Shown here one piece after another: positions 16,666-25,925 of a stretch of DNA of 64,000 nucleotides. Position 1 is the stretch's first letter. Each line of letters begins with the position of its first letter. The position numbers and the translations under genes are program-made. Source of the stretch: Pseudomonas wuhanensis. GTDB taxonomy: Bacteria; Pseudomonadota; Gammaproteobacteria; Pseudomonadales; Pseudomonadaceae. Below the pieces are notes generated by a model that made no database searches, was not told where the DNA came from, and saw only the letters and a list, made by a program, of their open reading frames with translations. The stretch covers positions 3,906,001 through 3,970,000 of the forward strand of contig NZ_CP117430.1 of NCBI RefSeq assembly GCF_030687395.1, read 5' to 3'.

Positions 16666-17124
16666 GTGAATACTCAGATTCGAACCGCAACCCCCGAGGA
16701 TGCGCCAGCCATAAGCCGGGTCATTATCCAGTCGCTACGCTGCTCCAATGCCCAGGATTACCCGGCCGAAGTGATTACTCAGGTAGAGCAAAGCTTTTCA
16801 ACCGAGGCCATTCTCTCCTTACTCACTCAACGCCAGGTCTTTGTCGCAACCATCGATCATCGAGTAGTCGCCACCGCCAGCCTTGATCGCGACGTTGTGC
16901 GCAGCGTCTTCGTCGATCCACACCACCAAGGCAACGGTATCGGCGGGCAATTGATGGCGATGATTCGAACCGTAGCCATCGATGAGAAAATCGAGACGTT
17001 ACGTGTCCCGTCCTCGATCACCGCAGAAGGCTTTTACTTCAAGTTGGGCTTTCGAAAAGTTCGGGATGAGTTTCACGGGGCCGAGCGCACGATTGTCATG
17101 GAGCAGGCCATTGGATATTCATAA
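16666..17124 (+). CDS. GNAT-family N-acetyltransferase
   Basis: The 152-residue protein shows the GNAT acetyl-CoA site SVFVDPHHQGNGIGGQLM (Q/RxxGxG) and the late strand FYFKLGFRKV. GTG 16666 is preceded by GAGG at 7 bp. It lies alone between REP elements. The acceptor is unknown; proteins of this length often acetylate small amines or protein N-termini. Confidence 0.85.
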   Translation: MNTQIRTATPEDAPAISRVIIQSLRCSNAQDYPAEVITQVEQSFSTEAILSLLTQRQVFVATIDHRVVATASLDRDVVRSVFVDPHHQGNGIGGQLMAMIRTVAIDEKIETLRVPSSITAEGFYFKLGFRKVRDEFHGAERTIVMEQAIGYS

Positions 17125-17174
17125 GGCCTGTATCTGCATGAGGTGTGTCAGAGCAGACCTTTTTCGACTGGAAA

Positions 17175-17340
17175 GCCGTCTTCGCGAGCAAGCCCGCTCC
17201 CACATTAAAACGTCGGCGTAACATCCATCGCATCAACACCACAAATCCCTGTAGGAGCGAGGCTTGCCCGCGAAGAGGCCAGCCCATCCAGCATCCATAT
17301 CGACTGTCCCACCGCCATCGCGGGCAAGCCCGCTCCCACT
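17175..17340. repeat. single REP plus adjacent REP pair
   Basis: A single unit ends CCCGCTCCCACATT near 17206. An inverted pair follows at 17250-17340 (GTAGGAGCGAGGCTTGCCCG on the left, CGGGCAAGCCCGCTCCCACT on the right). The region up to the universal stress gene at 17521 contains no gene. Confidence 0.85.
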
Positions 17341-17520
17341 CCGGCGTGCCCCCCATCGCATGAACACGGCCAATTCCGTTACTTGCATTGAAGCATTGCA
17401 CTGCCTTATACGGCCCGTTCGAGCGGCCAAGCACCCCAGAGACTGATCATGGTCAATAATTAAGGGATTGAGATGTATTAAACGACCACCGTCTGCTCGT
17501 TTACCCACGGGAGGTTTGTC

Positions 17521-18447
17521 ATGTCTGGTCAAGCACGTTTCATGCTGGTCGCCTCGCCCCTGATGGAACACAGCCCCGCCTTCGACCGGGCCGCAGCATT
17601 GGCCAAGGCCGAGGATGCGGCCCTGCACATCGTGGCCTTCGACTATCTGGAAGGCCTCGCGACCGCCGGCATGGTCAACGAAAAGGCCCTGGAGCAGATG
17701 CGTCTGGGGTATGTCGAGCGCCACCGCCAGTGGCTTGAGGACCAGGCCCGTCCCTTGCGCAAGATCGGTGTGCACGTCACCACGGAGGTGGCTTGGGTCG
17801 AACGCCCGCTGGAAGAAATCCTGATTCACCTCAAAGAGCAGCCGATGGACGTGCTGATCAAGGCGCTGGAACATCAATCGCGGCTGTCGCGGCTGGTGTT
17901 TACCCCCCTCGACGTGCATTTGCTGCGCGAATGCCCGGTACCGCTGCACTTCGTCAGCCATGCCAAGCATGCGTTGCCGCGCAAGATCGTTGCGGCGGTC
18001 GACCCCTTCCATCGTGATGATCAATACAAAAGCTTCAATGACCGGATTCTGCACGAAGCGTCAAAACTGGCGAGTGCCTGTCACGCCGAACTCGACGTGG
18101 TTTACGCCTATGACCTTTCGTCTATCAGCTCGGACGAGTTCAGCTTCGAAAACGGTTCGGCGTTTTTCGCTTCGGACAAGGCCAAGACCCTGTTCGACTT
18201 CCAGGAGGATGCCTTCAACGAATTGGCCGCGCGCAATGGCATCGCCCCGGAGCAACGGCACATGCTCATGGGCAGCCCGACCAAAGTGCTGACCCGCTAT
18301 GCCGATACCTATGACGTCGACGTGATTGTCATGGGCCGGGTCGGCCATCGCGGCATGGGCCGGTTGATCGGCAGCACGGTGGAGCATCTGCTGTACAAAA
18401 TGCCGTGCAGTGTGTGGGTGGTGTACACCGAGCGGCTGGATGAGTGA
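17521..18447 (+). CDS. tandem universal stress protein (UspA family)
   Basis: The 308-residue protein has two Usp domains (about 1-145 and 150-308). The second ends with the ATP-binding loop GRVGHRGMGRLIGSTVEHLL, the G-x2-G-x9-G-S pattern; the first lacks it. Such tandem proteins respond to starvation or low oxygen. GGGAGG precedes the ATG. An isolated gene flanked by REP elements. Confidence 0.88.
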   Translation: MSGQARFMLVASPLMEHSPAFDRAAALAKAEDAALHIVAFDYLEGLATAGMVNEKALEQMRLGYVERHRQWLEDQARPLRKIGVHVTTEVAWVERPLEEILIHLKEQPMDVLIKALEHQSRLSRLVFTPLDVHLLRECPVPLHFVSHAKHALPRKIVAAVDPFHRDDQYKSFNDRILHEASKLASACHAELDVVYAYDLSSISSDEFSFENGSAFFASDKAKTLFDFQEDAFNELAARNGIAPEQRHMLMGSPTKVLTRYADTYDVDVIVMGRVGHRGMGRLIGSTVEHLLYKMPCSVWVVYTERLDE

Positions 18448-18471
18448 CTGCGCCGGCTAATCACATACCCC

Positions 18472-18599
18472 TGTGGGAGCGGGCTTCTGTGGCGAGGGGG
18501 CTTGCCCCCGTTGGGTCGCGAAGCGGCCCTAAAAGCTTTGCGACTGCTTCGCAGCCGAACGGGGGCAAGCCCCCTCACCACAGAAGCTCGCTCCCGCAA
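18472..18599. repeat. mixed REP pair with inner GGGGGCTTGCCCCC arms
   Basis: Outer arms are of the GTGGGAGCGGGC type and inner arms are GGCGAGGGGGCTTGCCCCCG and its complement, around a central TTCGCAGC stem. It separates the stress gene from the convergent methyltransferase. Confidence 0.85.
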
Positions 18600-18617
18600 G
18601 TGTTTTGCACCTTCAAT

Positions 18618-19430
18618 TCAACGCCGTGTGATCACCACCTCCAGGTATTCACTGGGCACCACCAGCGACCGCTCCCCCGCTCGGTTCAGCCGATTCAGCA
18701 GTTCAGTCAGATCTTTTTCCAGGGCCGCGCCCCCTTCGGGTGGCAGGGTCGCAAAGGCCTTGTGAACCGGCCCATACCAGGTACGGAAGGTGTCGATCCA
18801 GTGCGCGGCCGAGCGATAGCGAAAGTTGAACAGCCGCCGCGTCACCTGGAGCTGGAAGTCGCGCTGGTCGAAGTGCGAGTTTAACCAGGCTTCGGTGCCC
18901 CAGTTCGAAGGTGGTTGCACTCCTGGCGGTGGCGGCATGTGGCGGCCCAGGGTCTTGAACACCTGGCCGATGTAGCCTTCAGGCGTCCAGTTGGCAAGGC
19001 CGATCCGCCCGCCAGGACGGCACACCCGCGCCAGTTCCGCTGCAGCCTTGGGCTGATCCGGTGTAAACATCACACCAAAGGTCGAGAGCACGGCATCGAA
19101 ACTGGCATCTTCGAACGGCAGGTCCTCGGCATCGGCCACCTGAAAGGTCACGTCCAGGTGTTCCGCCCGTGTGCGATCTTCGCCGCGTTCAAGCAGCTTG
19201 GCCACGTAGTCGGTGGACGTGACCTTGCAGCCCCGGCGCGCGGCGGCGAGGGTTGCGTTACCGTTGCCGGCGGCGACGTCCAGCACCCGCTCATCGCAGA
19301 GCAGGTCGCAGGCCTCGGCCAGTTGTTCGCCGACGATCTGTAAGGTGGTGCCGATCACGGCGTAGTCGCCGCTGGCCCACGTGGCCATCTGACGGTTTTT
19401 CAGGGCAGTGAGGTCAATGGGTGTGCTCAT
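18618..19430 (-). CDS. class I SAM-dependent methyltransferase
   Basis: The 270-residue protein has motif I VLDVAAGNGNATLAAARRG (near 50), the acidic loop, VADAEDLPFEDASFDAVLS (post-motif I / motif II) and CRPGGRIGLANW (motif III), as in UbiE/Methyltransf_11 enzymes. A C-terminal cap of about 100 residues likely sets the acceptor, which is unknown. It lies 37 bp after the DUF4242 gene on the same strand and is probably in one operon with it. Confidence 0.85.
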   Translation of the reverse strand: MSTPIDLTALKNRQMATWASGDYAVIGTTLQIVGEQLAEACDLLCDERVLDVAAGNGNATLAAARRGCKVTSTDYVAKLLERGEDRTRAEHLDVTFQVADAEDLPFEDASFDAVLSTFGVMFTPDQPKAAAELARVCRPGGRIGLANWTPEGYIGQVFKTLGRHMPPPPGVQPPSNWGTEAWLNSHFDQRDFQLQVTRRLFNFRYRSAAHWIDTFRTWYGPVHKAFATLPPEGGAALEKDLTELLNRLNRAGERSLVVPSEYLEVVITRR

Positions 19431-19467
19431 GAAGTCTGCTCCGTTGCGGGTTGGGACGTGTCCCGGC

Positions 19468-19740
19468 TCACTCCGCCGTGGTGGGATCGATGATGTTCAT
19501 GACCCGGGAAACGCTGTTGATGGGAAATTCACCCTTTTGGGCGTGCTCCCTGATCAGTCCCTCATTCGGCGCGATGTACACGCAGTAAATTTTGTCGCCA
19601 GTGATGTAACTCTCCAGCCATTGCACTTCTGGTCCCATCTCGCGCAACACATCGCAGGATTTTTGCGAGATCGCTTTGAGTTCCTGTTGCGGCAATGCGC
19701 CGGCGCCCGGAAGCTCGCGTTCAATAATGTATTTAGGCAT
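19468..19740 (-). CDS. DUF4242 small protein
   Basis: The 90-residue protein starts MPKYIIERELPGAG and includes SYITGDKIYCVYIAPNE and SRVMNIIDPTTAE, the layout of the DUF4242 (putative nickel-binding, ferredoxin-like) family. The first gene of a two-gene unit with the SAM methyltransferase. GGAAG lies before the ATG. Function unknown. Confidence 0.8.
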   Translation of the reverse strand: MPKYIIERELPGAGALPQQELKAISQKSCDVLREMGPEVQWLESYITGDKIYCVYIAPNEGLIREHAQKGEFPINSVSRVMNIIDPTTAE

Positions 19741-19928
19741 GGCAACTTCCTTTTCTTGAGGGTGATGACAGGGTCGGCAATGATCCCGTCGTCCACAAAC
19801 TATCGCTCCCGGATACGCCGACGTCCTGCCGATCGTCCGGAGAATTCACGAAATATGACATTCTCCGATGCATGGTCACCCTTCTGTAACGCCGCATTAA
19901 CAGATTGGCTTGCTTCGCCGAAAACGGG

Positions 19929-21149
19929 TTACGCGGCAGGCGCTTTGGCCTCTTCCAGCAGTTGCTGAATCATCTGTTCCTGAGTCTCGTATCGGCCTTC
20001 GCCAAAGTGGGTGTAACGCACCTGCCCCTTGGCATCGATCAGGTAGTGAGCGGGCCAGTACTGGTTGTCGAAAGCGCGCCAGATCGCGTAGTTGTTGTCG
20101 ATCGCCACGGGGTAGGTGATACCGAGTTTTTTCACCTGATCGCGGACGTTGTCGATGATGCGTTCGTAACCGTATTCAGGGGTGTGCACGCCGATCACAA
20201 CCAGGCCGTCCTTCTCATATTTTTTCGCCCAGTCCTTCACGTAGGGCAAGGTGTGCTGGCAGTTGATGCAGTCGTACGTCCAGAAGTCCACCAGCACCAC
20301 TTTGCCGCGCAGGGAATCGTTGCTCAGCGCTGGTGAGTTGAGCCATTCGACTGCGCCGGAAAGTGACGGCATCGCGCCTTTGGCCGCGTTCATGGTCGAG
20401 TCTGCCTTGACCTTGCTGACGAAGTAATCGACCACTTTCGGTACGGTTTCCAGCACCCGCTGTTCAACCGTGGTGATGCCTTCGGATGAGGTGCTGGCGA
20501 GCAACTTATTGTCGGCACCAGTGGAGATGACCGCCGCGGCGACCAACACCGCAACCCCCGTGCCGCGACGCAGCCAGCCAGTGAGCGGAATCGACGGTTT
20601 CAAGCGATTGACCAGGCCGCGACCGGCGAAGATCAAAGTGCCCAGGGACAACGCGCTGCCCAGGCCATACGCCAACAGCAACAGACTGGTCTGAGCGTTG
20701 GCGCCTTGCAGCATGGCGCCGGTGAGGATCACCCCGAGGATCGGCCCGGCACACGGCGCCCAGAGCAGACCCGTGGCGACGCCGATCAGGACCGAGCCCA
20801 ACGGACCGGAGACTTTGCGGGAGTTGGGATCGATGCGATTGCCCAGCAGCACGAACGGGCGCGCCAGCCAGCCACCAATGCGGACGGAGATCAGCGACAG
20901 GGCAAACAGCACCATCACGATCAGCGCCACATGGCGGCCGGTGTTGCTGGCTTGTATCACCCAATCGCTGCTGACCACGGCCAGGCTGGAGATCAGAGCG
21001 AAGGTCAGGGCCATGCCACCGAGGGTGAGCAAGATCGAGGCACGTGTGCGTTTTACACCGGCAAACAGAAACGGCACGACCGGGAGGATGCAGGGGCTGA
21101 GGACGGTCAAAATGCCGCCCAGGAATGCGATGAGAAACATGGGAATCAC
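19929..21149 (-). CDS. CcdA-thioredoxin fusion (DipZ-like) thiol-disulfide protein
   Basis: The 406-residue protein begins with a CcdA-type membrane domain whose two redox cysteines are visible (Cys20 in LSPCILPVVPF, Cys133 in LLWAPCAGPILG). A linker follows, then a periplasmic TlpA-like thioredoxin domain with FWTYDCINCQHTLPYVKDW (Cys294, Cys297). Such fusions carry electrons from cytoplasmic thioredoxin to periplasmic targets. It lies downstream of two small secreted-protein genes and might serve oxidised or metal-binding peptides, but a REP pair separates them. Confidence 0.85.
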   Translation of the reverse strand: MIPMFLIAFLGGILTVLSPCILPVVPFLFAGVKRTRASILLTLGGMALTFALISSLAVVSSDWVIQASNTGRHVALIVMVLFALSLISVRIGGWLARPFVLLGNRIDPNSRKVSGPLGSVLIGVATGLLWAPCAGPILGVILTGAMLQGANAQTSLLLLAYGLGSALSLGTLIFAGRGLVNRLKPSIPLTGWLRRGTGVAVLVAAAVISTGADNKLLASTSSEGITTVEQRVLETVPKVVDYFVSKVKADSTMNAAKGAMPSLSGAVEWLNSPALSNDSLRGKVVLVDFWTYDCINCQHTLPYVKDWAKKYEKDGLVVIGVHTPEYGYERIIDNVRDQVKKLGITYPVAIDNNYAIWRAFDNQYWPAHYLIDAKGQVRYTHFGEGRYETQEQMIQQLLEEAKAPAA

Positions 21150-21185
21150 CTTGAGAATGTGAAGGGTGATACACCGCAGTTCCCC

Positions 21186-21275
21186 TGTGGGAGCGGGCCT
21201 GCTCGCGAAGGAGGAGTGTCAGTCGACATCAATGTTGAATGTACTGGCCTCTTCGCGAGCAAGCCCGCTCCCACA
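21186..21275. repeat. REP pair (REPIN)
   Basis: TGTGGGAGCGGGCCTGCTCG and its complement ending in CCCGCTCCCACA face each other about 50 bp apart. It lies between the DipZ-like gene and the 73-residue peptide gene. Confidence 0.9.
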
Positions 21276-21311
21276 CTGGAACGGCGGGAATTGGCAGAAC
21301 TGGACCAGGCT

Positions 21312-21533
21312 TCAGGACTCCAGCTGTTGACCCTGTGGCGTCCGGCTGTAGCCATTCTCTGCAACCAATTGCCCTTGCGGCGTGCGGCTCGAACCATCCT
21401 CAGTCAGCAGCGGAGTCAGTTGGAAGCAGGTGCTGCTGCCACCGGTATTTTGTTCAACCGCAGCGTTGGCATGGGCGGCGACGCCGGCTATGGAAAAAAC
21501 GATGGCGGTCAAAAAGCGGGTAACGTTATTCAT
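21312..21533 (-). CDS. small secreted protein with SRTPQGQ repeats
   Basis: The 73-residue product has a signal peptide (MNNVTRFLTAIVFSIAGVAA, likely cleaved after ANA). A short mature part holds one Cys (SSTCFQL) and two near-identical units, EDGSSRTPQGQL and ENGYSRTPQGQQ. Similar short periplasmic or secreted repeat proteins occur in Pseudomonas, without a known role. AGGAAG precedes the ATG. It lies 48 bp downstream of the DUF2790 gene and probably shares its promoter. Confidence 0.65.
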   Translation of the reverse strand: MNNVTRFLTAIVFSIAGVAAHANAAVEQNTGGSSTCFQLTPLLTEDGSSRTPQGQLVAENGYSRTPQGQQLES

Positions 21534-21581
21534 GATGTTCTTCCTGTTTCAAAGGGGTTGGGCAATGGGTAATCGAAGGAC

Positions 21582-21845
21582 TCAGTTGCCTTCGTTGCAG
21601 CCGTCAGCGAATTTGCTGTAATCCAGAACCTGGGTTTTGCCTTGGGAATCCAGGTAGGTCATCCGGGCATTCACAATCCCGCAGGCAGGTGTGGCGTCCT
21701 GTTTCATCGACAGCACTTTCTGGATATCCAGGTGCGTGCCGTAGGTGTAGGTTTGAGGGGTTACATCGGCTTCGGCCCGGGCCGACAAGGTGCAGATGTT
21801 CAGGGCGGCAAACAGGCAGGCGGCGTAGATGGCTTTGGTGTTCAT
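21582..21845 (-). CDS. DUF2790 small secreted protein
   Basis: The 87-residue protein has a signal peptide (MNTKAIYAACLFAALNICTLSARA). The DUF2790 pattern follows: YTYGTHLDIQKVLSM, CGIVNARMTYLDSQGKTQVLDYSKFADGC, with two cysteines that may pair. The family is common in Pseudomonas and often lies beside or under two-component systems; the role is unknown. Its promoter faces the divergent response regulator across a region with two GATACA direct repeats. Confidence 0.8.
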   Translation of the reverse strand: MNTKAIYAACLFAALNICTLSARAEADVTPQTYTYGTHLDIQKVLSMKQDATPACGIVNARMTYLDSQGKTQVLDYSKFADGCNEGN

Positions 21846-21996
21846 GGAGGCTTCCTCTGGGCTTCAATAGGTCAATCGTTGATTGAGCCGAGGCGGTTGG
21901 GTTTGCCTCGATGGAACCTATTTGAAACCCGCGAGGTATCTCGTCTGTGTCCAGAACAGGCGCGGATTAAATCGCTGTGTATCCGCGCAGGCCTGC

Positions 21997-22012
21997 GATA
22001 CACAGCGATACA
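21997..22012 (+). promoter_or_regulatory. GATACA-N4-GATACA direct repeat, site 1
   Basis: GATACA at 21997-22002 and 22007-22012 are spaced exactly one helical turn (10 bp), as OmpR-family regulators prefer. A reverse-oriented GATACA (TGTATC, 21978-21983) lies just upstream. The site is between the DUF2790 gene and the response regulator gene. Confidence 0.55.
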
Positions 22013-22064
22013 AAACGCCCGGAATCGGCCATTTTTACGTCCCCGTGTATCTTTCGGCACACCA

Positions 22065-22080
22065 GATACACTGCAATACA
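22065..22080 (+). promoter_or_regulatory. GATACA-N4-AATACA direct repeat, site 2
   Basis: GATACA (22065-22070) and AATACA (22075-22080) repeat with 10-bp spacing, 72 bp before the response regulator ATG. TGTATC at 22046-22051 is a further reversed half-site. The N4 spacer ctgc resembles the cagc of site 1. Confidence 0.5.
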
Positions 22081-22151
22081 ATCGGCGGCAGGCGAGCGGG
22101 CCAACGCTCGATAGACTGCGCAACAACTCCCATTCAAGAGGCTTGGTCACC

Positions 22152-22892
22152 ATGGAACACGTCGATCACATTCTCATCGTGGACGATGACCGCGAGATCC
22201 GGGAACTGGTAGGCAATTACCTGAAGAAGAACGGCCTGCGCACCACCGTGGTAGCGGATGGACGGCAGATGCGCTCGTTTCTGGAGTCCACGCCGGTAGA
22301 CTTGATCGTGCTCGATATCATGATGCCGGGCGACGATGGCCTGGTGCTCTGCCGCGAGTTGCGCGCCGGCAAACACAAGGCCACGCCGGTGCTGATGCTC
22401 ACCGCGCGCAATGATGAAACCGACCGCATCATCGGCCTGGAAATGGGCGCCGATGATTACCTGGTCAAGCCGTTCGCCGCCCGTGAACTGCTCGCCCGCA
22501 TCAACGCCGTGCTGCGGCGCACGCGAATGCTGCCGCCCAACCTGGTGATCACCGAAAGCGGTCGCCTGCTGGCGTTCGGTCGCTGGCGCCTGGACACCTC
22601 GGCCCGGCATCTGCTGGATGAGGACGGCACCATGGTCGCCCTCAGCGGCGCGGAATATCGTTTGCTGCGGGTGTTCCTCGATCATCCTCAGCGGGTGCTC
22701 AATCGCGACCAATTGCTCAACCTGACCCAGGGCCGCGATGCCGATCTGTTCGACCGCTCCATCGATTTACTGGTGAGCCGCTTGCGTCAGCGTCTGCTCG
22801 ACGATGCCCGGGAACCGGCCTACATCAAGACCGTGCGCAGTGAAGGTTATGTGTTTTCGCTGCCGGTGGAAGTGCTGGGTGCGCCGTCATGA
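22152..22892 (+). CDS. OmpR-family response regulator
   Basis: The 246-residue protein has a receiver domain with acidic pocket DDD (11-13), phospho-acceptor Asp55 in LIVLDIMMPGDDG, and Lys in DDYLVKPF. It ends in an OmpR/PhoB winged helix (LSGAEYRLLRVFL, DRSIDLLVSRLRQRL, TVRSEGYVF). Its stop overlaps the kinase start (ATGA). The upstream region carries 10-bp-spaced GATACA repeats, suggesting autoregulation and control of the divergent DUF2790 gene. Confidence 0.9.
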   Translation: MEHVDHILIVDDDREIRELVGNYLKKNGLRTTVVADGRQMRSFLESTPVDLIVLDIMMPGDDGLVLCRELRAGKHKATPVLMLTARNDETDRIIGLEMGADDYLVKPFAARELLARINAVLRRTRMLPPNLVITESGRLLAFGRWRLDTSARHLLDEDGTMVALSGAEYRLLRVFLDHPQRVLNRDQLLNLTQGRDADLFDRSIDLLVSRLRQRLLDDAREPAYIKTVRSEGYVFSLPVEVLGAPS

Positions 22893-24199
22893 ATCTTGCG
22901 CTGCACTGGCCTCGCACACTGGCCTCGCGGCTGTCACTGATTTTCCTGATCGGCCTGATCCTCGCCCAGGCGCTGTCCTTTGGCGCGCAGTACTACGAGC
23001 GTTATGAAAGTGCGAAAAATACGATGTTGGGCAATCTGGAAACCGACGTTTCGACCTCCCTCGCCATCCTCGACCGCTTGCCCGCCAACGAACGCCCGAA
23101 CTGGCTGCAGCGGCTGGAACGCGCCAACTATGGTTATCTGCTGAATGAAGGCTCGCCGGGCACACCGATGGCGCCCAGCGATGTGCCGATTGCAGTCCCC
23201 TCGATTCAGGACGCCATCGGCCATGAATATCCGCTGACTTTTACCGACATCCCCGGCCCGAAGAAACACTTCCAGGCCCACCTGAAACTGAAGGACGGCA
23301 GCCCCGTCACCATCGACGTGCGACCCGCGATGGTGCCTTTGTCCCCGTGGTTACCGGCGGTATTACTGGGGCAACTGGCGCTGATGATCCTCTGCACCTG
23401 GCTGGCGGTCAGAATCGCCATCCGCCCGCTCACCCGCCTCGCCCAAGCGGTGGAAACCCTTGACCCCAACACCCACGCCATACACCTGGATGAAAAAGGC
23501 CCGACCGAAGTCGCCTACGCCGCCCGGGCCTTCAATGCGATGCAGGCGCGGATTGCGGCTTATCTCAAGGAACGCATGCAACTGTTGGCGGCGATTTCCC
23601 ACGACCTGCAAACGCCGATCACGCGCATGAAACTGCGTGCCGAATTCATGGACGACTCCAGCGAAAAAGACAAACTGTGGAATGACCTCGGCGAGATGGA
23701 ACACCTGGTGCGCGAAGGCGTGGCCTACGCCCGCAGCATCCATGGCGCCACCGAGGAAAGTCGCCGCACCGATCTGGATTCGTTCCTCGACAGCCTGGTG
23801 TTCGACTATCAGGACATGGGCAAAGACGTGCAGCTGGGCGGTAAAAGCGCTGCGGTGATCGACACCCGGCCCCATGCCTTGCGGCGGGTGCTGGTGAACC
23901 TGGTGGACAACGCGCTGAAATTCGCTGGCGCGGCAGAGTTGTGGGTGGAAACGAAGGCTGATGGCAGCTTGTCGGTGAAGGTCATGGACCGTGGGCCGGG
24001 GATTGCCGAAGAGCAATTGGCGCAGGTGATGCAGCCGTTCTACCGCGTGGAGAATTCGCGTAATCGCAGCACCGGCGGGACCGGGTTGGGGTTGGCGATT
24101 GCCCAGCAGCTGGCGCTGGCGATTGGCGGATCACTGACCTTGAGCAATCGCGAGGGCGGTGGGTTGTGTGCAGAACTCAAGTTGCCAAAGCCCCAATAA
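22889..24199 (+). CDS. sensor histidine kinase
   Basis: The 436-residue protein has two membrane segments (about 12-32 and 153-175) flanking a periplasmic sensor of about 120 residues with no cysteine or His cluster. Then come HAMP, a HisKA helix with AAISHDLQTPITR (His238), and a HATPase domain with NLVDNALKF, DRGPGI and GTGLGLAIAQ. It pairs with the overlapping response regulator. The ligand is unknown. Confidence 0.9.
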   Translation: MNLALHWPRTLASRLSLIFLIGLILAQALSFGAQYYERYESAKNTMLGNLETDVSTSLAILDRLPANERPNWLQRLERANYGYLLNEGSPGTPMAPSDVPIAVPSIQDAIGHEYPLTFTDIPGPKKHFQAHLKLKDGSPVTIDVRPAMVPLSPWLPAVLLGQLALMILCTWLAVRIAIRPLTRLAQAVETLDPNTHAIHLDEKGPTEVAYAARAFNAMQARIAAYLKERMQLLAAISHDLQTPITRMKLRAEFMDDSSEKDKLWNDLGEMEHLVREGVAYARSIHGATEESRRTDLDSFLDSLVFDYQDMGKDVQLGGKSAAVIDTRPHALRRVLVNLVDNALKFAGAAELWVETKADGSLSVKVMDRGPGIAEEQLAQVMQPFYRVENSRNRSTGGTGLGLAIAQQLALAIGGSLTLSNREGGGLCAELKLPKPQ

Positions 24200-24214
24200 A
24201 CACCGCGAATCCAA

Positions 24215-24305
24215 TGTGGGAGCGGGCTTGCCCGCGATGAGGCCAGCACATCCAACATCCATGTTGACTGACACACCGCCTTCGCGGGCAAGCCTCGCTT
24301 CTACA
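24215..24305. repeat. REP pair (REPIN) between convergent genes
   Basis: TGTGGGAGCGGGCTTGCCCG on the left and a slightly degraded complement (GGGCAAGCCTCGCTTCTACA) on the right. It separates the kinase gene from the convergent DUF2063 gene. Confidence 0.85.
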
Positions 24306-24334
24306 ATTGATGCGTGGTGTTTTGAAGATTGCGA

Positions 24335-25093
24335 TCAGGCGGCGATGCCAATTACCCCTTCCTCATGCATCTTCCGCAACAACGCCAACCCGCTGTCGAT
24401 AAACTCCGGCGACCCAACCATCCCCGCTTCCATTGCCAGCCCTTCCAGCTGCGCTCGGCCATTGAGCCGAGGAAATTCCCCGATTCGCTGCAACAACCGC
24501 CACGCCAACGGGCTCAGTTCGGAAAAGCGAACACTCCAGTCTTCGGCCCGACGAACCAACAGCAACGTCGGCTGAGTCGGTGGCACTTGTGGCTGGTAAT
24601 CCGGCCCCACTTTTTGCACCGGCCAGCCATAGGCCAACGGCCAGGCCAGTGGAGAAACCTGCGACGGTCGCTCCAGCAGCAATCCAGCATCGCTGGCCGA
24701 CAGCGGCTCGGCGTCGGATTGTTGCAGGGCCATTTCGACCCACTCGTAATGCGCCAGCTCGACCATGAACGGCGGCCACGGTCCATCGTTCAGCGCCTGG
24801 GGCTCGGAGGCCAGGAACTCGACAAACTCCTGGGCAATCTCACCGAATTTTGGCGTGTGAGCGTGGTGATCCCGCAGGAAGATTCGCACCAGTAAACGCC
24901 ACTGATCATCGCCGAGAATTTTCACCAGTACCGGAAAAGTGCCACTGAGCAACGACGACAGATTGGAGAACACCAGATCGCGATAAACCTGCGCCCGTGC
25001 CACGTCCATCCCGGCGGGTGGAGCACAGTGGTCAGGGTCGCGCAGGTAGCGAGTCAATGTGTCTTGCTGCTGGTGCAGCGTCGGCTTATCCAC
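24335..25093 (-). CDS. DUF2063 (HvfC/BufC-like) RiPP maturation partner
   Basis: The 252-residue protein starts [15 protein letters not shown] and includes [20 protein letters not shown], the N-terminal DUF2063 pattern, with a C-terminal winged-helix-like half. In MNIO systems this protein docks the precursor and partners the DUF692 oxidase. The GTG start overlaps the DUF692 stop and is preceded by GAGGAGG. Together the two genes form a translationally coupled pair. Confidence 0.85.
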   Translation of the reverse strand: MDKPTLHQQQDTLTRYLRDPDHCAPPAGMDVARAQVYRDLVFSNLSSLLSGTFPVLVKILGDDQWRLLVRIFLRDHHAHTPKFGEIAQEFVEFLASEPQALNDGPWPPFMVELAHYEWVEMALQQSDAEPLSASDAGLLLERPSQVSPLAWPLAYGWPVQKVGPDYQPQVPPTQPTLLLVRRAEDWSVRFSELSPLAWRLLQRIGEFPRLNGRAQLEGLAMEAGMVGSPEFIDSGLALLRKMHEEGVIGIAA

Positions 25094-25925
25094 GGTTCGC
25101 CTCCTCGTCTTGCAGTCGGCGGATGGTCTGCAACTCGCTCACCAGTTCAGAGAACGCCGGGTAATTGAAGTCCCGTTCAAGCAGCGTCGGCTGTACGCCG
25201 AACCGCGCATACGCCTCGGCCAGCAATGACCAGACCACCGGTTTGACCGAGGCGCCATGGGTGTCGATCTTCAGTATGTCGGACTCATCAAAGTGCCCAG
25301 CCACGTGCATGGCAACCACCCTCCCCGTGTCGATGCCCGCCAGAAATGTCTGCGGATCGAAGCCGTGATTGATCGAGTTGACGTAGACATTGTTGACGTC
25401 CAGCAGCAGGTCGCAATCGGCTTCGCGCAGCACGGCGTTGGTGAACGTCAGTTCGTCCATGTCCTGCTGCGGCGCGGCGTAGTAGGAGACGTTTTCCACC
25501 GCCAGGCGCCGACCGAGAATGTCCTGGGACTGGCGAATTCGAGCGGCGACGTGGTGCACCGCTTCTTCGGTAAACGGCAACGGCAGCAGATCGTAAAGAT
25601 GCCCGTCATCGCTGCAGTAGCTGAGGTGTTCGCTGTACAGCGGCACCTTGTGATGATCGAGGAAAACCCGCACCTCCTGCAGGAACCCGACGTCCAGCGG
25701 CGCCGGCCCGCCCAAAGACAAGGACAAGCCGTGACAGGACAACGGATAACGCTCGGCCAGGGCGCGAAACGCCGCGCCATGAGCGCCGCCGATGCCGATC
25801 CAATTCTCTGGCGCGACTTCCAGGAAGTCGAAAGCGCCTGGCGGGGCCGCTTGAAGGTCCTGCATTAAACCGCGGCGCAAGCCTAGCCCGACGGTCGCCT
25901 TCGCTGATGTGAGGGGAGTCTGCAT
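25086..25925 (-). CDS. DUF692 multinuclear non-heme iron oxidase (MNIO; MbnB/BufB/HvfB-like)
   Basis: The 279-residue TIM-barrel protein has the DUF692 signature series: [74 protein letters not shown] and IDTHGA. The conserved His, Asp and Glu residues that ligate the iron cluster are all present. These enzymes modify Cys or Asp residues of ribosomal peptides. ATG 25925 gives the usual family length; a GTG 99 bp upstream would add an unlikely tail. No Cys-rich precursor gene is seen next to it. Confidence 0.88.
   Translation of the reverse strand: MQTPLTSAKATVGLGLRRGLMQDLQAAPPGAFDFLEVAPENWIGIGGAHGAAFRALAERYPLSCHGLSLSLGGPAPLDVGFLQEVRVFLDHHKVPLYSEHLSYCSDDGHLYDLLPLPFTEEAVHHVAARIRQSQDILGRRLAVENVSYYAAPQQDMDELTFTNAVLREADCDLLLDVNNVYVNSINHGFDPQTFLAGIDTGRVVAMHVAGHFDESDILKIDTHGASVKPVVWSLLAEAYARFGVQPTLLERDFNYPAFSELVSELQTIRRLQDEEANRG

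Noticed and set aside
16508-18599. CRISPR array from clustered repeats
   Set aside because: Repeats are inverted REP pairs with irregular spacing and no uniform spacers or cas genes.
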